A stretch of DNA of 64,000 bases, taken from contig CAIKZZ010000046.1 of NCBI GenBank assembly GCA_903832085.1, positions 1-64,000 of the forward strand. Reading direction: 5' to 3'. The stretch comes from an uncultured Pseudomonadota bacterium. Its GTDB lineage: Bacteria; Pseudomonadota; Gammaproteobacteria; Steroidobacterales; Steroidobacteraceae. A program made the position numbers and the translations under genes. Position 1 is the stretch's first letter, and each line of letters opens with the position of its first letter. Shown piece after piece: positions 1 to 15,698 of this stretch. Under the pieces are notes generated by a model. The model worked only from the letters and a program-made list of their open reading frames with translations. It searched no databases and was not told where the DNA came from.

Positions 1-34
1 CGGCGCCGGCGTCGTCTCGAAGGTCGTGCTGTAA
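1..34 (+). CDS. tuf: Elongation factor Tu, C-terminal end (partial, first tuf copy)
   Basis: Reads [10 protein letters not shown]; first 27 nt identical to the 3' end of the complete tuf at 16929-16955. Confidence 0.85.
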   Translation, partial: GAGVVSKVVL

Positions 35-103
35 CGGTTTTTGCTGCAAAGTAACTACTCACTAACAGCCCTCAGGCGAGGTTATCGAGGTCGCGAGCGA
101 ATT

Positions 104-179
104 AGGCCAGTAGCTCAATTGGCAGAGCGGCGGTCTCCAAAACCGCAGGTTGGGGGTTCGATTCCCTCCTGGCCTGCCA
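104..179 (+). tRNA. tRNA-Trp (anticodon CCA)
   Basis: 7-bp acceptor stem AGGCCAG/CTGGCCT, anticodon loop CTCCAAA, T arm GGGGGTTCGATTCCC, encoded CCA end. Confidence 0.95.
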
Positions 180-206
180 CTCGCCTGCGAGCTGATGAAG
201 GACGTA

Positions 207-593
207 ATGACTGATCAAGCTGACATGATGGCAAGCGGCGGGAGCGCGCGGAACACAGCACTTGCGCTGCTGTCCGTAGCGATCCTGATTGGCGGGCTCG
301 TCGCGTACTACATGTTTGGTGCGGCGCCAATGGCGCTGCGCACGGCTGGTGTAGTTGGTAGCTTGATCGTGTCAGCGGCGATTTTTGCCGTCACATCCTA
401 CGGACGTGGGCTTTGGCAGTTTGCAATCGGCTCGCGCGTTGAATTGCGCAAGATGGTCTGGCCGACGATTCCAGAAACGCGTACGACCACCTTGGTCGTA
501 TTCGTGTTCGTCGTCGTGCTGGGAGCGTTTTTCTGGATCATTGACTGGGTGCTGGCGTGGGGCACTCGTCACTTGCTCGGTACCGGAGCCTGA
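207..593 (+). CDS. secE: Preprotein translocase subunit SecE
   Basis: Hydrophobic segments plus C-terminal [24 protein letters not shown] typical of SecE; upstream of nusG. ORF-track start lies inside the tRNA; ATG at 207 has AAGGA upstream. Confidence 0.93.
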   Translation: MTDQADMMASGGSARNTALALLSVAILIGGLVAYYMFGAAPMALRTAGVVGSLIVSAAIFAVTSYGRGLWQFAIGSRVELRKMVWPTIPETRTTTLVVFVFVVVLGAFFWIIDWVLAWGTRHLLGTGA

Positions 594-594
594 T

Positions 595-1128
595 ATGGCA
601 CTGCGCTGGTATGTAGTACACGCCTATTCGAACTTTGAGCACAAAGTTGCGGAGGCTCTTAAAGAGCGCGTGAAGATGCTGGGGCTTGAGCACAAATTTG
701 GTGAGGTACTTGTGCCCACTGAAGAAGTGGTTGAGATGCGCGAAGGGCAGAAGCGTCGCAGCGACCGCAAGTTCTTCCCAGGCTATGTGCTGGTTGAGAT
801 GGACATGGATGAGGACACTTGGCATTTGGTCAAGAATGTCCCGAAAGTACTCGGGTTTATTGGCGGTACGCCTGATAAGCCTGCAGCGATCACCGCAAAG
901 GAGGCAAATGCCATCCTGCGCCGGGTCGAAGAGGGTGCTGAGAAGCCGAAGCCGAAGGTGCTCTTTGAGCCGGGTGAGGTGGTGCGCGTGATTAACGGTC
1001 CATTCAACGACTTCAATGGCGTTGTGGAATCAGTGAATTATGAGAAGAGTCGTCTGCATGTAGCAGTACAGATTCTAGGTCGCTCGACGCCAGTCGAGCT
1101 CGAGTTTGGTCAGGTCGAGAAGGCGTAA
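595..1128 (+). CDS. nusG: Transcription termination/antitermination protein NusG
   Basis: [22 protein letters not shown]..., [13 protein letters not shown]; start at 595 rather than 385. Confidence 0.97.
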   Translation: MALRWYVVHAYSNFEHKVAEALKERVKMLGLEHKFGEVLVPTEEVVEMREGQKRRSDRKFFPGYVLVEMDMDEDTWHLVKNVPKVLGFIGGTPDKPAAITAKEANAILRRVEEGAEKPKPKVLFEPGEVVRVINGPFNDFNGVVESVNYEKSRLHVAVQILGRSTPVELEFGQVEKA

Positions 1129-1135
1129 TTTGTTT

Positions 1136-1154
1136 GACCACGCGTTGCGTGGTC
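1136..1154 (+). promoter_or_regulatory. Hairpin in nusG-rplK intergenic (possible L11-operon leader element)
   Basis: GACCACGC-GTT-GCGTGGTC, 8-bp perfect stem, 8 nt after the nusG stop. Confidence 0.45.
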
Positions 1155-1202
1155 GGATTTAACCGGGGAGCCGCAAGGCGTTTGAACCCACTGAGGTAGT
1201 GA

Positions 1203-1631
1203 ATGGCTAAGAAGGTTACGGGCTATATCAAGCTCCAGATCCCCGCTGGACAGGCGAATCCTAGTCCGCCAGTGGGCCCCGCGCTCGGTCAGCAGGGCGT
1301 CAATATCATGGAGTTCTGCAAGCAGTTCAACGCGCAGACTCAAACGCTGGAAAAGGGTCTGCCGACTCCTGTCGTAATCACTGTGTACAGCGATCGCAGC
1401 TTTACGTTCATCATGAAGACGCCACCCGCGTCCGTGCTGATTTGTAAAGCGATTGGCATTACCAAGGGCAGTGCGCGGCCGAACACCAGCAAGGTGGGTA
1501 AGATCAAGCGCTCTCAGCTCGAAGATATCGCCAAGATGAAAATGCCCGACTTGACTGCGTCAGGTCTTGAGGCTGCAGTGAATACAATCGCCGGTAGTGC
1601 CCGCAGCATGGGCGTGGATGTGGTGGCCTGA
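1203..1631 (+). CDS. rplK: 50S ribosomal protein L11
   Basis: [43 protein letters not shown]. Confidence 0.98.
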   Translation: MAKKVTGYIKLQIPAGQANPSPPVGPALGQQGVNIMEFCKQFNAQTQTLEKGLPTPVVITVYSDRSFTFIMKTPPASVLICKAIGITKGSARPNTSKVGKIKRSQLEDIAKMKMPDLTASGLEAAVNTIAGSARSMGVDVVA

Positions 1632-1633
1632 TC

Positions 1634-2344
1634 ATGAGCACGCAACAAAAAACCAATCTCCCGAAGCGCATGAAGACTTGGTCCTCAGCAATACAGGCTG
1701 GCAAGTACTATGACCTTGAGGCTGCGTTAACGCTGGTAAAGCAACTAGCCACAGCTAAGTTCGATGAATCGGTCGATGTGGCCGTGAATTTAGGTATAGA
1801 TGCGAGCAAGTCCGACCAGCAGGTTCGCGGCTCAACCGTTATGCCTCATGGTACTGGTAAGACGGTGCGGGTCGCTGTGTTCACCAGCGGCAAGAACCAA
1901 GATGTGGCCCGGGAAGCTGGAGCTGACATCGTTGGACTAGAAGACTTGGCCGAGAAAGTTAAAGCTGGCGAGATGAACTTTGATGTTGTCATCGCAAGCC
2001 CAGACGCCATGCGTGTTGTCGGTGCACTCGGCCAAATCCTTGGTCCACGTGGACTGATGCCGAACCCAAAAGTTGGCACCGTGACGACAGACGTCGCCGG
2101 AGCCGTGAAGAACGCTAAGTCAGGGCAGGTGCGCTACCGCTGTGACAAGGGCGGGATTTTGCACTGCCAGATCGGCCGTGCGAGCTTTGAGGTTTTGAAG
2201 CTCAAAGAGAATTTGATGGCGTTGATTGCTGATTTAAACAAGGCAAAGCCAGCGTCCTCAAAAGGCATTTATATACAGAAGGTCGCTGTGTCCTCAACGA
2301 TGGGTCCGGGAATCCCGGTCGATCGTTCAACAGTCGGCGCCTGA
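1634..2344 (+). CDS. rplA: 50S ribosomal protein L1
   Basis: [56 protein letters not shown]. Confidence 0.98.
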   Translation: MSTQQKTNLPKRMKTWSSAIQAGKYYDLEAALTLVKQLATAKFDESVDVAVNLGIDASKSDQQVRGSTVMPHGTGKTVRVAVFTSGKNQDVAREAGADIVGLEDLAEKVKAGEMNFDVVIASPDAMRVVGALGQILGPRGLMPNPKVGTVTTDVAGAVKNAKSGQVRYRCDKGGILHCQIGRASFEVLKLKENLMALIADLNKAKPASSKGIYIQKVAVSSTMGPGIPVDRSTVGA

Positions 2345-2777
2345 AGATTTTAATTGATGGCGCGTGCCAGTGGGCGCGCGCTTGGATGGTTTGCGGCGTA
2401 AGCCGCAGAGATGACCGTCGGGGCTAAGAACCCCGGCAGCCGTCTAAGACCGCAGGCGTGGTTGGGGATTCGTAAAGAATTCCTGAGACCACTCAATGAA
2501 GCGCCGACAGGAGAAATCTTGTGGGCAGCCTGCGCAGATGGTGTCACCCGAAGCGAGTGACGGTGGGAATGCGTTTTGCAGACCTGTCGCCACGCAAGGC
2601 CCGTAAGGGCTAGCTGAAGGTCACCGTCGACCGTTTTGCACGAGGGGCGCTAATGCGTCTTGCGGGCAGGGCGGCGATGTACGTGCTGCGTAAGCGGCGC
2701 GTGCAACAAGGGTGAAGACGCGAGTTTGGTAAACGAACGAGTGTCTTTGTGTGTGCTGATCTTCTGCGAGGCAAAAA
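2345..2777 (+). promoter_or_regulatory. Long rplJ leader, probably containing the L10 (L10-L12 autoregulatory) leader RNA
   Basis: About 433-nt noncoding gap upstream of rplJ with GCCGTCTAAGACCGCAGGCG-type motif resembling L10 leaders. Confidence 0.6.
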
Positions 2778-3311
2778 ATGTCACTCAATCTTGAGCAGAA
2801 GAAGGCGCTGGTTACCGAGGTCAACGAGGTTGCGCGTACCGCGCAGTCTGTGGTGGCCGCCGAGTATCGTGGTCTTTCGGTCACGCAGATTACTGACTTA
2901 CGAGCAAAAGCTCGCAAGGCCGGAGTCTACGTGCGCGTTGTTAAGAACACGCTTGCTCGTAAAGCGGTAACTGGTACGTCCTTCGAATGCATCGCCCCGC
3001 AACTCAAGGGACCGTTGATTTTGGCCTTTTCGAAGGATGACCCAGGCGCTGCGGCGCGCGTGGTCAAGACCTTCTCCAAAGACAACGATAAGTTGGTCGC
3101 AACGCTGATCTCGCTTGGTGGGCAGTTACTGTCTCCCAAGTCACTTGATCAGGTGGCGAGCCTACCGACTCGTGAGCAGGCGCTGTCGATGCTGCTTGGT
3201 GTGCTGAAGGCACCAATCACCAAGTTCGTGGGCACGTTGGCTGCACCGCACACCAAATTGGTTCGCACCGTTGCTGCGGTGAAGGACCAGAAGGCTGCGG
3301 CTGCTGGTTGA
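2778..3311 (+). CDS. rplJ: 50S ribosomal protein L10
   Basis: MSLNLEQKKALVTEVNEVARTAQSVVAAEYRGLSVTQITDLRAKARKAGVYVRVVKNTLARKA. Confidence 0.97.
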   Translation: MSLNLEQKKALVTEVNEVARTAQSVVAAEYRGLSVTQITDLRAKARKAGVYVRVVKNTLARKAVTGTSFECIAPQLKGPLILAFSKDDPGAAARVVKTFSKDNDKLVATLISLGGQLLSPKSLDQVASLPTREQALSMLLGVLKAPITKFVGTLAAPHTKLVRTVAAVKDQKAAAAG

Positions 3312-3379
3312 TGGTACTGCGTGTTTTTATTTCGGGTTTCAAACGTCGTTTCTAAATAGATTTATTGGAGAGCACTGCA

Positions 3380-3763
3380 ATGGCTGCTAACAAAGAAGAG
3401 ATCCTTGACGCGATCTCAAACATGACACTTCTCGAGGTCGTTGATCTTGTGAAGATGATGGAAGATAAGTTTGGCGTGACGGCTGCGGCCCCTGTGGCTG
3501 CTGCCGCAGCGGCACCGGGTGCAGCTGCCGCGGCTCCCGCTGAGGAGCAGACGGAGTTCACTGTGACGCTGAAGGAATATCCAGCTGATAAGAAAGTGAC
3601 CGTCATTAAGGTCGTGCGTGAAGCGACTGGCCTTGGCTTGAAAGAAGCCAAAGACCTCGTCGAAGGCGCTCCTTCGGTCGTCAAGGATGCCGTCAGCAAG
3701 GCGGATGCCGAGAAGATCAAGAAGTCGCTTGAAGACGCTGGCGCGAAGGTTGAGGTTAAGTAA
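3380..3763 (+). CDS. rplL: 50S ribosomal protein L7/L12
   Basis: [33 protein letters not shown]..., Ala-rich hinge, [42 protein letters not shown] at 3380 used instead of TTG 3365. Confidence 0.98.
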   Translation: MAANKEEILDAISNMTLLEVVDLVKMMEDKFGVTAAAPVAAAAAAPGAAAAAPAEEQTEFTVTLKEYPADKKVTVIKVVREATGLGLKEAKDLVEGAPSVVKDAVSKADAEKIKKSLEDAGAKVEVK

Positions 3764-3825
3764 GGCTTTATGCGCGGCGTATTTACCGCGCTTCGAGCCC
3801 GCGAGACTGACTCGCAAGCACCGTC

Positions 3826-3849
3826 TGCCCGATACGAATGTGTCGGGCA
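3826..3849 (+). promoter_or_regulatory. Hairpin in rplL-rpoB intergenic (candidate processing/attenuation site)
   Basis: TGCCCGA...TCGGGCA 7-bp perfect stem; rplL-rpoB is a known attenuation/RNase III region in E. coli. Confidence 0.4.
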
Positions 3850-3953
3850 GGTGGCGCTGCTGGTTTGGTCTATTTGTTTTTGCGCGAAGCCCATGAGAAT
3901 GGGATTCGCAACACGCAATCAGTTTGATTGCATGAACTTGAGAGGGTGAGCCC

Positions 3954-8102
<4,149 letters not shown>

Positions 8103-8172
8103 CAGCCCTCTTGTATTGGCGCGAGCCAGTTGATTTAAGTAAACGGTAACCGACGACACGGCAGGAGTGGAC

Positions 8173-11100
8173 ATGAAAGATCTTCTCAAGCTTTTTAAGC
8201 AGCAGGTTCCAGTCGAGAATTTCGACTCGATACGTATTGGCCTTGCATCTCCCGAAATGATCAAGTCATGGTCTTTCGGCGAGGTGAAGAAGCCAGAAAC
8301 CATTAACTACCGCACCTTCAAGCCGGAGCGGGATGGGCTGTTCTGCGCCAAGATATTTGGTCCAGTAAAGGACTACGAGTGTCTTTGCGGTAAGTACAAG
8401 CGCCTCAAGCACCGCGGAGTGATCTGCGAGAAGTGCGGCGTTGAAGTCACACAGAGCAAAGTGCGTCGTGAGCGTATGGGCCACATCGAGTTGGCGAGCC
8501 CAACTGCGCATATCTGGTTCCTGAAATCATTGCCCTCGCGCATCGGTCTATTGTTAGACATGACGCTGCGTGAAATCGAGCGAGTGCTGTATTTTGAAGC
8601 ATTCGTTGTGATTGAGCCTGGCATGACCCCGCTGACACGCGGGCAGTTGCTGACGGACGAATCCTATCTCGAGGCGATCGAAGAGCATGGTGATGAGTTC
8701 GACGCACGCATGGGTGCCGAAGCGGTCCATGAGTTGCTGCAGTCGCTCGATCTGCCCGCTGAGATCATCAAAGTTCGTGAGGACATGGGTAACACCAGTT
8801 CTGAGACGAAGCTAAAGCGTCTGTCAAAGCGTCTAAAACTAATCGAGAGTTTCATCGAGTCTGGCAACAAGCCAGAGTGGATGGTGCTGACAGTGCTGCC
8901 GGTGCTGCCACCAGATCTGCGACCGCTAGTGCCGCTCGATGGTGGGCGCTTCGCGACGTCAGATTTGAACGATTTATATCGTCGTGTCATCAATCGCAAC
9001 AACCGGTTGCGTCGCCTGCTGGAGCTAAACGCCCCAGATATCATCGTGCGCAACGAAAAGCGCATGCTGCAAGAGGCGGTCGATGCGCTGCTCGACAATG
9101 GCCGTCGTGGTCGCGCTATTACCGGCACCAACAAGCGGCCGCTGAAGTCGCTTGCGGACATGATTAAGGGTAAGCAGGGCCGTTTCCGCCAGAACTTACT
9201 TGGTAAGCGCGTTGATTACTCTGGTCGTTCGGTAATCGTCGTGGGCCCGACTTTGCGGCTGCACCAGTGTGGCTTGCCAAAGAAGATGGCGCTTGAGCTG
9301 TTTAAGCCATTCATCTTCTCGAAGCTCCAACTGCGTGGTGAGGCCACCACGATCAAGGCCGCTAAGCGCATGGTTGAGCGCGAGGGCCCTGAGGTCTGGG
9401 ATATTTTGGAAGAGGTGATTCGTGAGCATCCTGTGCTCTTAAATCGCGCACCCACGCTGCATCGTCTTGGTATCCAGGCCTTTGAGCCTGTGCTGATCGA
9501 GGGTAAAGCGATTCAGTTGCACCCATTGGTTTGTACCGCGTTTAACGCTGACTTTGACGGCGACCAGATGGCTGTGCACGTACCATTATCTATCGAGGCG
9601 CAGTTGGAGGCGCGAGCATTGATGCTCTCGACCAATAACATTCTGTCGCCTGCTAACGGTGAACCGATCATCGTGCCGTCGCAGGACGTTGTGCTTGGTC
9701 TTTATTATATGACTCGCGAGCGCGTTGGTGCGGTTGGCGAGGGCATGGTGTTCTCTGACATAGCCGAGGTGCATCGCGCCTATGAAGGCCGCCATGCAGC
9801 ATTGCAGGCGCGCATCAAGGTGCGTATCACGGACTGGGTCCGTGAACTCGATGGAACTGACATTGAACGGTGCCGCATCGTGCAGACGACTGTCGGCCGT
9901 GCGTTGCTCAGCGAGATTCTGCCGAAGGGCTTACCGTTCGAGTCGCTTAACCGCGACATGACGAAGAAGATGATTTCAGCGACGATCAACGAGTGCTACC
10001 GTGCGCTCGGCTTGAAGCATACCGTCGTGTTCGCTGACCAGTTGATGTACACCGGTTTTGCCTATGCAACGCGTGCGGGTGTCTCGATTGGTATCGATGA
10101 CATGGTTGTGCCTGAGCAGAAAGTGAAGATTTTAGCTGGTGCTGAAATTGAAGTTAAAGAGATCCAGGGGCAGTATTCCTCTGGACTTGTGACCGATGGC
10201 GAGCGCTACAACAAGGTTGTTGATATCTGGTCGCGGACCAACGATCAGGTCGCTAAGGCGATGATGGAGAAGCTTGGTACCGAAGAGGCTGTCGACGCGA
10301 AGGGCCAAAAGCAACGCCAGAAGTCGTTCAACTCGATCTTCATGATGGCCGATTCAGGCGCGCGCGGTAGCGCGGCGCAGATTCGGCAGCTGGCAGGTAT
10401 GCGCGGACTCATGGCAAAGCCGGACGGGTCGATCATCGAAACGCCTATTACGGCGAATTTCCGTGAAGGCCTGAACGTTCTGCAGTACTTCATCTCGACA
10501 CATGGCGCTCGTAAGGGTCTAGCCGATACCGCGCTGAAGACTGCAAACTCTGGTTACCTCACCCGTCGCTTAGTTGACGTTTCGCAGGACCTGGTCATCA
10601 CTGAAGTGGATTGCGGGACCGAGAACGGCTTGACCATGACGCCGATTGTTGAAGGCGGTGATGTTGTTGAGGGTCTTGGTGAGCGTGTTCTTGGACGTGT
10701 GGTAGCTGCGGACTTGTTGAAGCCTGGTTCTGAAGATGAGGTGTTGGTTGCCTCAGGCACATTGCTTGATGAGAAGCTGGTGCGGATGATTGAGCAGGCT
10801 GGTGTCGATACGATTTTGGTGCGTTCGCCAATCACTTGCGGAACACGCTATGGCGTGTGCGCGCAGTGCTACGGACGCGACTTGGCGCGTGGCCGACGGA
10901 TCAGCATTGGCGAGGCGGTTGGCGTTATCGCTGCTCAGTCAATTGGTGAGCCAGGAACGCAGTTGACGATGCGTACCTTCCACATTGGTGGTGCGGCGTC
11001 ACGAGCGGCTGCAGCAAGTAGCGTGGAAGTGAAGAGCAAGGGCGTCATTCGTTTCCATAACGTGAAAGCCGTGCGTCATGAAAAGGGTCATTTAGTCATG

Positions 11101-12393
11101 ACGTCTCGCTCAGGTGAGCTTGGTGTGATCGATGACTTCGGTCGCGAGCGCGAGCGTTACAAGGTGCCTTATGGCGCGGTGGTCAACGTTGCAGAGTCGG
11201 CAGTAGTTACTGCCGGTCAGGTTATTGCTCAGTGGGATCCGCATACGCATCCGGTTGTGACCGAAGTTGCGGGTTTCATCAAGTTCCAGGACTTTGTTGA
11301 TGGCGTCACGGTGACGACACAGCTAGACGACATTACTGGTCTGAGCTCCACCGTGGTGCTTGATCCTAAGCAGCGCAGCGCCAGTGGCCGCGATTTGCGA
11401 CCAGTGGTGAAGCTCGTGAATGCCAAGGGTAAGGAAATCACCTTTGCCAACACCGATATCCCAGCAGTCTATGCCTTGCCGGCTGGCGCGCTGGTGAGCC
11501 TCGAGGACGGTGCAAAGGTGTCTGTGGGCGACGTGATCGCACGTATTCCGCAAGAGTCGTCAAAGACGCGCGATATCACGGGTGGTCTGCCGCGAGTTGC
11601 CGATCTGTTTGAGGCGAGAAAGCCTAAAGATCCAGCAATTCTGGCGGAGCGCTCAGGAACCGTATCGTTCGGTAAAGAAACCAAGGGCAAGCGGCGTCTG
11701 ATCATCACTCCAGAGGCTGGCGATAAGTATGAGGAGCTGATTCCGAAGTGGCGCCATCTGAACGTATTTGAGGGCGAGCAGGTTTCCAAGGGCGAGGTGA
11801 TCGCTGATGGTGAGCCTAACCCACACGACATCCTGAGATTGCAAGGTGCTGAGGCCTTGGCCAATTACTTGGTCCGTGAAATTCAAGACGTGTATCGCCT
11901 GCAGGGTGTGCGCATCAACGATAAGCACATTGAGGTGATTATCCGCCAGATGCTGCGCAAGGCCGAAGTGACGGAAGCCGGCGAAACCAGCTTGCTCCGT
12001 GGCGAGCAATTGGATCGGGCCCGCGTGTTGGATGCAAATATTAAAGTCGAGGCTGATGGGAAGACTCCGGCTAAATACGAGACGATGCTGCTTGGTATTA
12101 CCAAGGCTTCGTTGGCGACCGAGTCGTTCATTTCAGCAGCGTCGTTCCAGGAGACCACACGCGTGCTGACGGAAGCCGCGGTTCGCGGGCTAAAAGACGA
12201 CCTACGTGGACTTAAGGAAAACGTCATTGTTGGACGCCTAATCCCGGCGGGAACGGGCTTTGCGTACCATGCAGCGCGTCGGCGTCGCCCTGAGGCGGCT
12301 GCAGCCCACGATAGCTTCATGGACATGAGTTCAACGCCTGCAGAGACAGAGGATAGTGGCGCAGAAGCAACACCAGCGCCAGCCGCCGAATAG
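8173..12393 (+). CDS. rpoC: DNA-directed RNA polymerase subunit beta'
   Basis: [16 protein letters not shown] catalytic motif; zinc motif [26 protein letters not shown] 8173 with AGGAG upstream. Confidence 0.99.
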   Translation: MKDLLKLFKQQVPVENFDSIRIGLASPEMIKSWSFGEVKKPETINYRTFKPERDGLFCAKIFGPVKDYECLCGKYKRLKHRGVICEKCGVEVTQSKVRRERMGHIELASPTAHIWFLKSLPSRIGLLLDMTLREIERVLYFEAFVVIEPGMTPLTRGQLLTDESYLEAIEEHGDEFDARMGAEAVHELLQSLDLPAEIIKVREDMGNTSSETKLKRLSKRLKLIESFIESGNKPEWMVLTVLPVLPPDLRPLVPLDGGRFATSDLNDLYRRVINRNNRLRRLLELNAPDIIVRNEKRMLQEAVDALLDNGRRGRAITGTNKRPLKSLADMIKGKQGRFRQNLLGKRVDYSGRSVIVVGPTLRLHQCGLPKKMALELFKPFIFSKLQLRGEATTIKAAKRMVEREGPEVWDILEEVIREHPVLLNRAPTLHRLGIQAFEPVLIEGKAIQLHPLVCTAFNADFDGDQMAVHVPLSIEAQLEARALMLSTNNILSPANGEPIIVPSQDVVLGLYYMTRERVGAVGEGMVFSDIAEVHRAYEGRHAALQARIKVRITDWVRELDGTDIERCRIVQTTVGRALLSEILPKGLPFESLNRDMTKKMISATINECYRALGLKHTVVFADQLMYTGFAYATRAGVSIGIDDMVVPEQKVKILAGAEIEVKEIQGQYSSGLVTDGERYNKVVDIWSRTNDQVAKAMMEKLGTEEAVDAKGQKQRQKSFNSIFMMADSGARGSAAQIRQLAGMRGLMAKPDGSIIETPITANFREGLNVLQYFISTHGARKGLADTALKTANSGYLTRRLVDVSQDLVITEVDCGTENGLTMTPIVEGGDVVEGLGERVLGRVVAADLLKPGSEDEVLVASGTLLDEKLVRMIEQAGVDTILVRSPITCGTRYGVCAQCYGRDLARGRRISIGEAVGVIAAQSIGEPGTQLTMRTFHIGGAASRAAAASSVEVKSKGVIRFHNVKAVRHEKGHLVMTSRSGELGVIDDFGRERERYKVPYGAVVNVAESAVVTAGQVIAQWDPHTHPVVTEVAGFIKFQDFVDGVTVTTQLDDITGLSSTVVLDPKQRSASGRDLRPVVKLVNAKGKEITFANTDIPAVYALPAGALVSLEDGAKVSVGDVIARIPQESSKTRDITGGLPRVADLFEARKPKDPAILAERSGTVSFGKETKGKRRLIITPEAGDKYEELIPKWRHLNVFEGEQVSKGEVIADGEPNPHDILRLQGAEALANYLVREIQDVYRLQGVRINDKHIEVIIRQMLRKAEVTEAGETSLLRGEQLDRARVLDANIKVEADGKTPAKYETMLLGITKASLATESFISAASFQETTRVLTEAAVRGLKDDLRGLKENVIVGRLIPAGTGFAYHAARRRRPEAAAAHDSFMDMSSTPAETEDSGAEATPAPAAE

Positions 12394-12501
12394 GCGATTC
12401 GGCGCTGGATGCGACTTGGCAGAGGCGTGGGGCGGACGTGGGTTCGCCGCTAGGCGGTAAAGGTACGCGGGTGGCGAGTGCGAGGGGGTAACCCCTGTGC
12501 A

Positions 12502-12531
12502 TTGACACCTGAGTGCTTAAACCTTTAAAAT
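12502..12531 (+). promoter_or_regulatory. Putative sigma70 promoter for rpsL (str) operon
   Basis: TTGACA (12502-12507), 18-nt spacer, TAAAAT (12526-12531). Confidence 0.55.
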
Positions 12532-12543
12532 TGTCGGTCTTTC

Positions 12544-12576
12544 CCGAGAATTCTTGGAATTTCCAAGAAAGCTCGG
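12544..12576 (+). promoter_or_regulatory. Leader hairpin upstream of rpsL
   Basis: CCGAG-AA-TTCTTGGA-ATT-TCCAAGAA-AG-CTCGG. Confidence 0.6.
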
Positions 12577-12598
12577 TGAGAAACTCGGTTAATACTCG

Positions 12599-12622
12599 GC
12601 CGCCTTGAGGCGGCTCATTTTT
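12599..12622 (+). terminator. Terminator-like hairpin in rpsL leader
   Basis: GCCGCC-TTGA-GGCGGC followed by TCATTTTTT. Confidence 0.5.
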
Positions 12623-12658
12623 CTCCGGCGCTGGAAGCCGGTTTAGCAGTGAGTGTGC

Positions 12659-13033
12659 ATGTCAACGACCAACCAATTGATTCGCGACGGGCGTAACGAC
12701 CCGGCGTTCAAGTCCAAGGTACCAGCGCTAGGCGCAAGCCCGCAAAAACGCGGTGTTTGCACGCGCGTTTATACCACCACGCCGAAGAAGCCGAACTCAG
12801 CGCTACGTAAGGTGTGTCGTGTTCGTCTTACCAACGGTTACGAAGTGACCTCGTATATTGGCGGCGAAGGCCATAACCTGCAGGAGCACTCTGTGGTCCT
12901 GATTCGTGGTGGTCGTGTAAAAGATTTGCCAGGCGTGCGCTACCACACGGTACGCGGCACCTTGGATTGTGCCGGCGTTGCTGATCGTAAGCAGAGCCGC
13001 TCGAAGTACGGCGCCAAGCGCGCGAAGAAGTAA
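12659..13033 (+). CDS. rpsL: 30S ribosomal protein S12
   Basis: [73 protein letters not shown]. Confidence 0.98.
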   Translation: MSTTNQLIRDGRNDPAFKSKVPALGASPQKRGVCTRVYTTTPKKPNSALRKVCRVRLTNGYEVTSYIGGEGHNLQEHSVVLIRGGRVKDLPGVRYHTVRGTLDCAGVADRKQSRSKYGAKRAKK

Positions 13034-13046
13034 GTAGGAATTAGTT

Positions 13047-13526
13047 ATGTCGCGTCGTGCCCAAGCCCCAGTCCGCATCGTACTCCCCGATCCTAAGTTC
13101 GGAAGCGAGATGCTTGCCAAATTCATGAACATGATCATGGAACGTGGTAAGAAATCAGTCGCTGAGACCATCATTTACGGAGCCATTGATCGCATCGCTG
13201 AGCGTACCAGCCGCCCTGCTGATCAAGCTCTACAGCTGCTCCAAACAGCGCTTGATAACGTCAAGCCTGCCGTCGAGGTCAAATCTCGTCGTGTTGGTGG
13301 CGCAACCTACCAGGTGCCCGTGGAAGTGCGTTCCACGCGTCGTCAAACCCTCGCAATGCGCTGGGTTATTGATGCGGCGCGTTCGCGCAGTGAGAAATCG
13401 ATGGCGATGCGTCTTGCTCATGAATTGCTCGAGGCTTCTGAAAATCGTGGCGCCGCTGTTCGTAAGCGCGAAGACACACATCGTATGGCTGAGGCCAACA
13501 AGGCGTTTGCGCACTACCGCTGGTAG
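13047..13526 (+). CDS. rpsG: 30S ribosomal protein S7
   Basis: [46 protein letters not shown]. Confidence 0.98.
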   Translation: MSRRAQAPVRIVLPDPKFGSEMLAKFMNMIMERGKKSVAETIIYGAIDRIAERTSRPADQALQLLQTALDNVKPAVEVKSRRVGGATYQVPVEVRSTRRQTLAMRWVIDAARSRSEKSMAMRLAHELLEASENRGAAVRKREDTHRMAEANKAFAHYRW

Positions 13527-13558
13527 GAACGCGGCGCTTTTTACGTTGAGGTTTTAAT

Positions 13559-13590
13559 CCGGCGGACCTTTGGTCCGCCGGGGCTTTTTT
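13559..13590 (+). terminator. Strong intrinsic-terminator-like hairpin between rpsG and fusA
   Basis: CCGGCGGACC-TTT-GGTCCGCCGG (10-bp perfect stem) followed by GGCTTTTTT. Confidence 0.75.
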
Positions 13591-13604
13591 GGAGTTCGCC
13601 TCAA

Positions 13605-15698
13605 GTGGCTCGTACGACCCCGATTGATCGCTATCGAAACATCGGCATCTCGGCCCATATCGACGCCGGTAAGACGACCACCACCGAGCGTATCCTCTTT
13701 TACACCGGTGTGTCTCACAAGATTGGTGAGGTTCATGATGGCGCCGCTGTCATGGATTACATGGAGCAGGAACAAGAGCGCGGAATCACTATTACCGCTG
13801 CTGCAACCACCTGTTTCTGGAAAGGGATGGAATCGAATTTTCCCGAGCATCGTATCAACATTATTGATACGCCCGGACACGTTGATTTCACAATCGAGGT
13901 TGAGCGCTCACTGCGCGTGCTTGACTCTGCGGTTGCTGTGTATTGCGCCGTTTCTGGTGTACAGCCTCAGTCTGAAACAGTCTGGCGCCAGATGAATAAA
14001 TACGGCGTTCCGCGCATCGCCTTCGTCAATAAGATGGATCGAGCTGGGGCTAATTTTCTACGCTGTGTTGAGCAAATCGGGACGCGTCTTAAAGGCGTAC
14101 CTGTGCCGATCCAGCTCCCGATTGGAGCGGAAGAGCGCTTTGCTGGTGTGGTGGATCTCATTCGGATGAAAGAGATCTGCTGGGATGACGCCACACAGGG
14201 CACTCGATTTGAGTACCGCGAGGTTCCTGACCACATGTTGGCCGAATGTGAGCAGTGGCGCAGTAAGCTTGTGGAAGCGGCCGCCGAGGCGAACGAAACC
14301 CTGTTAAATAAGTATCTAGAGAGTGGCGAGCTGTCCATTGCTGAGATCAAACAGGGATTGCGTGAGCGCGCCTTAAGGAACGAGATTTGTTTGGTCACTT
14401 GTGGCTCAGCATTTAAAAACAAAGGTGTGCAGGCGGTCCTCGATGCGGTGATTGAGTACATGCCGTCGCCTGAGGAAGTGCCGCCTGTCAAAGGCCTGAG
14501 CGAGACTGACGAGCCCATGACCCGTCAGGCCAGTGATGCTGAACCGTTTGCGGCGCTCGCTTTTAAAATCTTGACTGATCCATTTGTGGGGAACTTGACG
14601 TTTTTCCGCGTGTATTCAGGGACATTAAAGTCAGGCGATCAGGTGTATGTGCCGGCCAAAGGTCGGGTTGAGCGCATCGGCCGGTTATTGCAGATGCATG
14701 CCAGTGAACGTACCGAACTCAAAGAAGTACGCGCTGGGGAAATCGCCGCCGCGGTCGGCTTAAAAGATGTCACCACTGGCGATACACTGTGTAATCCTGA
14801 CAAGATCATCGTACTTGAGAAAATGGAGTTTCCGGAGCCGGTCATATCCGTCGCCGTTGAGCCTCGCACAACGGTCGATCAAGAAAAGATGGGTGTGGCG
14901 CTGCAGCGCCTTGCCAAGGAAGACCCCTCATTTCGCGTACATACCGATCAAGAGTCGGGTCAGACCATCATCTCTGGTATGGGTGAGTTGCATCTGGAGA
15001 TTATCGTCGACCGCATGAAGCGTGAGTTCAAAGTGGAAGCGAACGTCGGTAAGCCTCAGGTCGCTTACCGCGAGACCATTCGCGGGACCGTTGAGCAGGA
15101 AGGAAAATTTGTTCGCCAGTCAGGCGGTCGAGGTCAGTTTGGGCACGTATGGCTTAAAATAGAGCCACAAAAAACTGGCAAGGGTTTTGAATTTGTTAAC
15201 GGAATTGTTGGTGGTGTAATACCCCGCGAATTTATTCCCGCTATCGATAAAGGCATACAAGAAGCGATGGAAGGTGGCGTGATCGCAGGGTACCCCGTCG
15301 TTGATGTCAAAGTGACCTTGTTCGACGGCTCCTATCATGATGTCGATTCTAACGAGATGGCCTTTAAGATCGCCGCGTCGATCGGCTTTAAAGAGGGCGT
15401 CAGGAATGCGAAGCCTGTGCTCCTCGAGCCTATAATGAAAGTTGAGGTCGTTACCCCTGAGGATTACTACGGTGACGTGATTGGCGATTTAAATCGGCGT
15501 CGTGGTCAAATTATGGGTATGGATGACTCTCCCTCCGGTAAGGTGGTCGATGCAGAAGTCCCGCTTGCCGAAATGTTTGGTTATGCGACGTCAGTGCGTT
15601 CGATGAGTCAGGGGCGCGCAACATTTACCATGGAATTTGCGAAATATGCAGAGGTGCCAAGCAACGTGGCCGAAGTCATATTGAAACAGGCAAGCTGA
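13605..15698 (+). CDS. fusA: Elongation factor G
   Basis: [35 protein letters not shown]; 697 aa; GTG start. Confidence 0.98.
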   Translation: MARTTPIDRYRNIGISAHIDAGKTTTTERILFYTGVSHKIGEVHDGAAVMDYMEQEQERGITITAAATTCFWKGMESNFPEHRINIIDTPGHVDFTIEVERSLRVLDSAVAVYCAVSGVQPQSETVWRQMNKYGVPRIAFVNKMDRAGANFLRCVEQIGTRLKGVPVPIQLPIGAEERFAGVVDLIRMKEICWDDATQGTRFEYREVPDHMLAECEQWRSKLVEAAAEANETLLNKYLESGELSIAEIKQGLRERALRNEICLVTCGSAFKNKGVQAVLDAVIEYMPSPEEVPPVKGLSETDEPMTRQASDAEPFAALAFKILTDPFVGNLTFFRVYSGTLKSGDQVYVPAKGRVERIGRLLQMHASERTELKEVRAGEIAAAVGLKDVTTGDTLCNPDKIIVLEKMEFPEPVISVAVEPRTTVDQEKMGVALQRLAKEDPSFRVHTDQESGQTIISGMGELHLEIIVDRMKREFKVEANVGKPQVAYRETIRGTVEQEGKFVRQSGGRGQFGHVWLKIEPQKTGKGFEFVNGIVGGVIPREFIPAIDKGIQEAMEGGVIAGYPVVDVKVTLFDGSYHDVDSNEMAFKIAASIGFKEGVRNAKPVLLEPIMKVEVVTPEDYYGDVIGDLNRRRGQIMGMDDSPSGKVVDAEVPLAEMFGYATSVRSMSQGRATFTMEFAKYAEVPSNVAEVILKQAS

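Noticed and set aside
385-594. N-terminal extension of nusG ORF
   Set aside because: Overlaps secE out of frame; the NusG domain starts exactly at ATG 595.
3352-3918. Long minus-strand ORFs opposite rplL (188 and 179 aa)
   Set aside because: Antisense to the unmistakable L7/L12 gene; Ala/Ser-rich translations reflect GC-rich codon complement.
13967-14518. 183-aa minus-strand ORF inside fusA
   Set aside because: Antisense to conserved EF-G; Ser/Arg-rich artefact composition.
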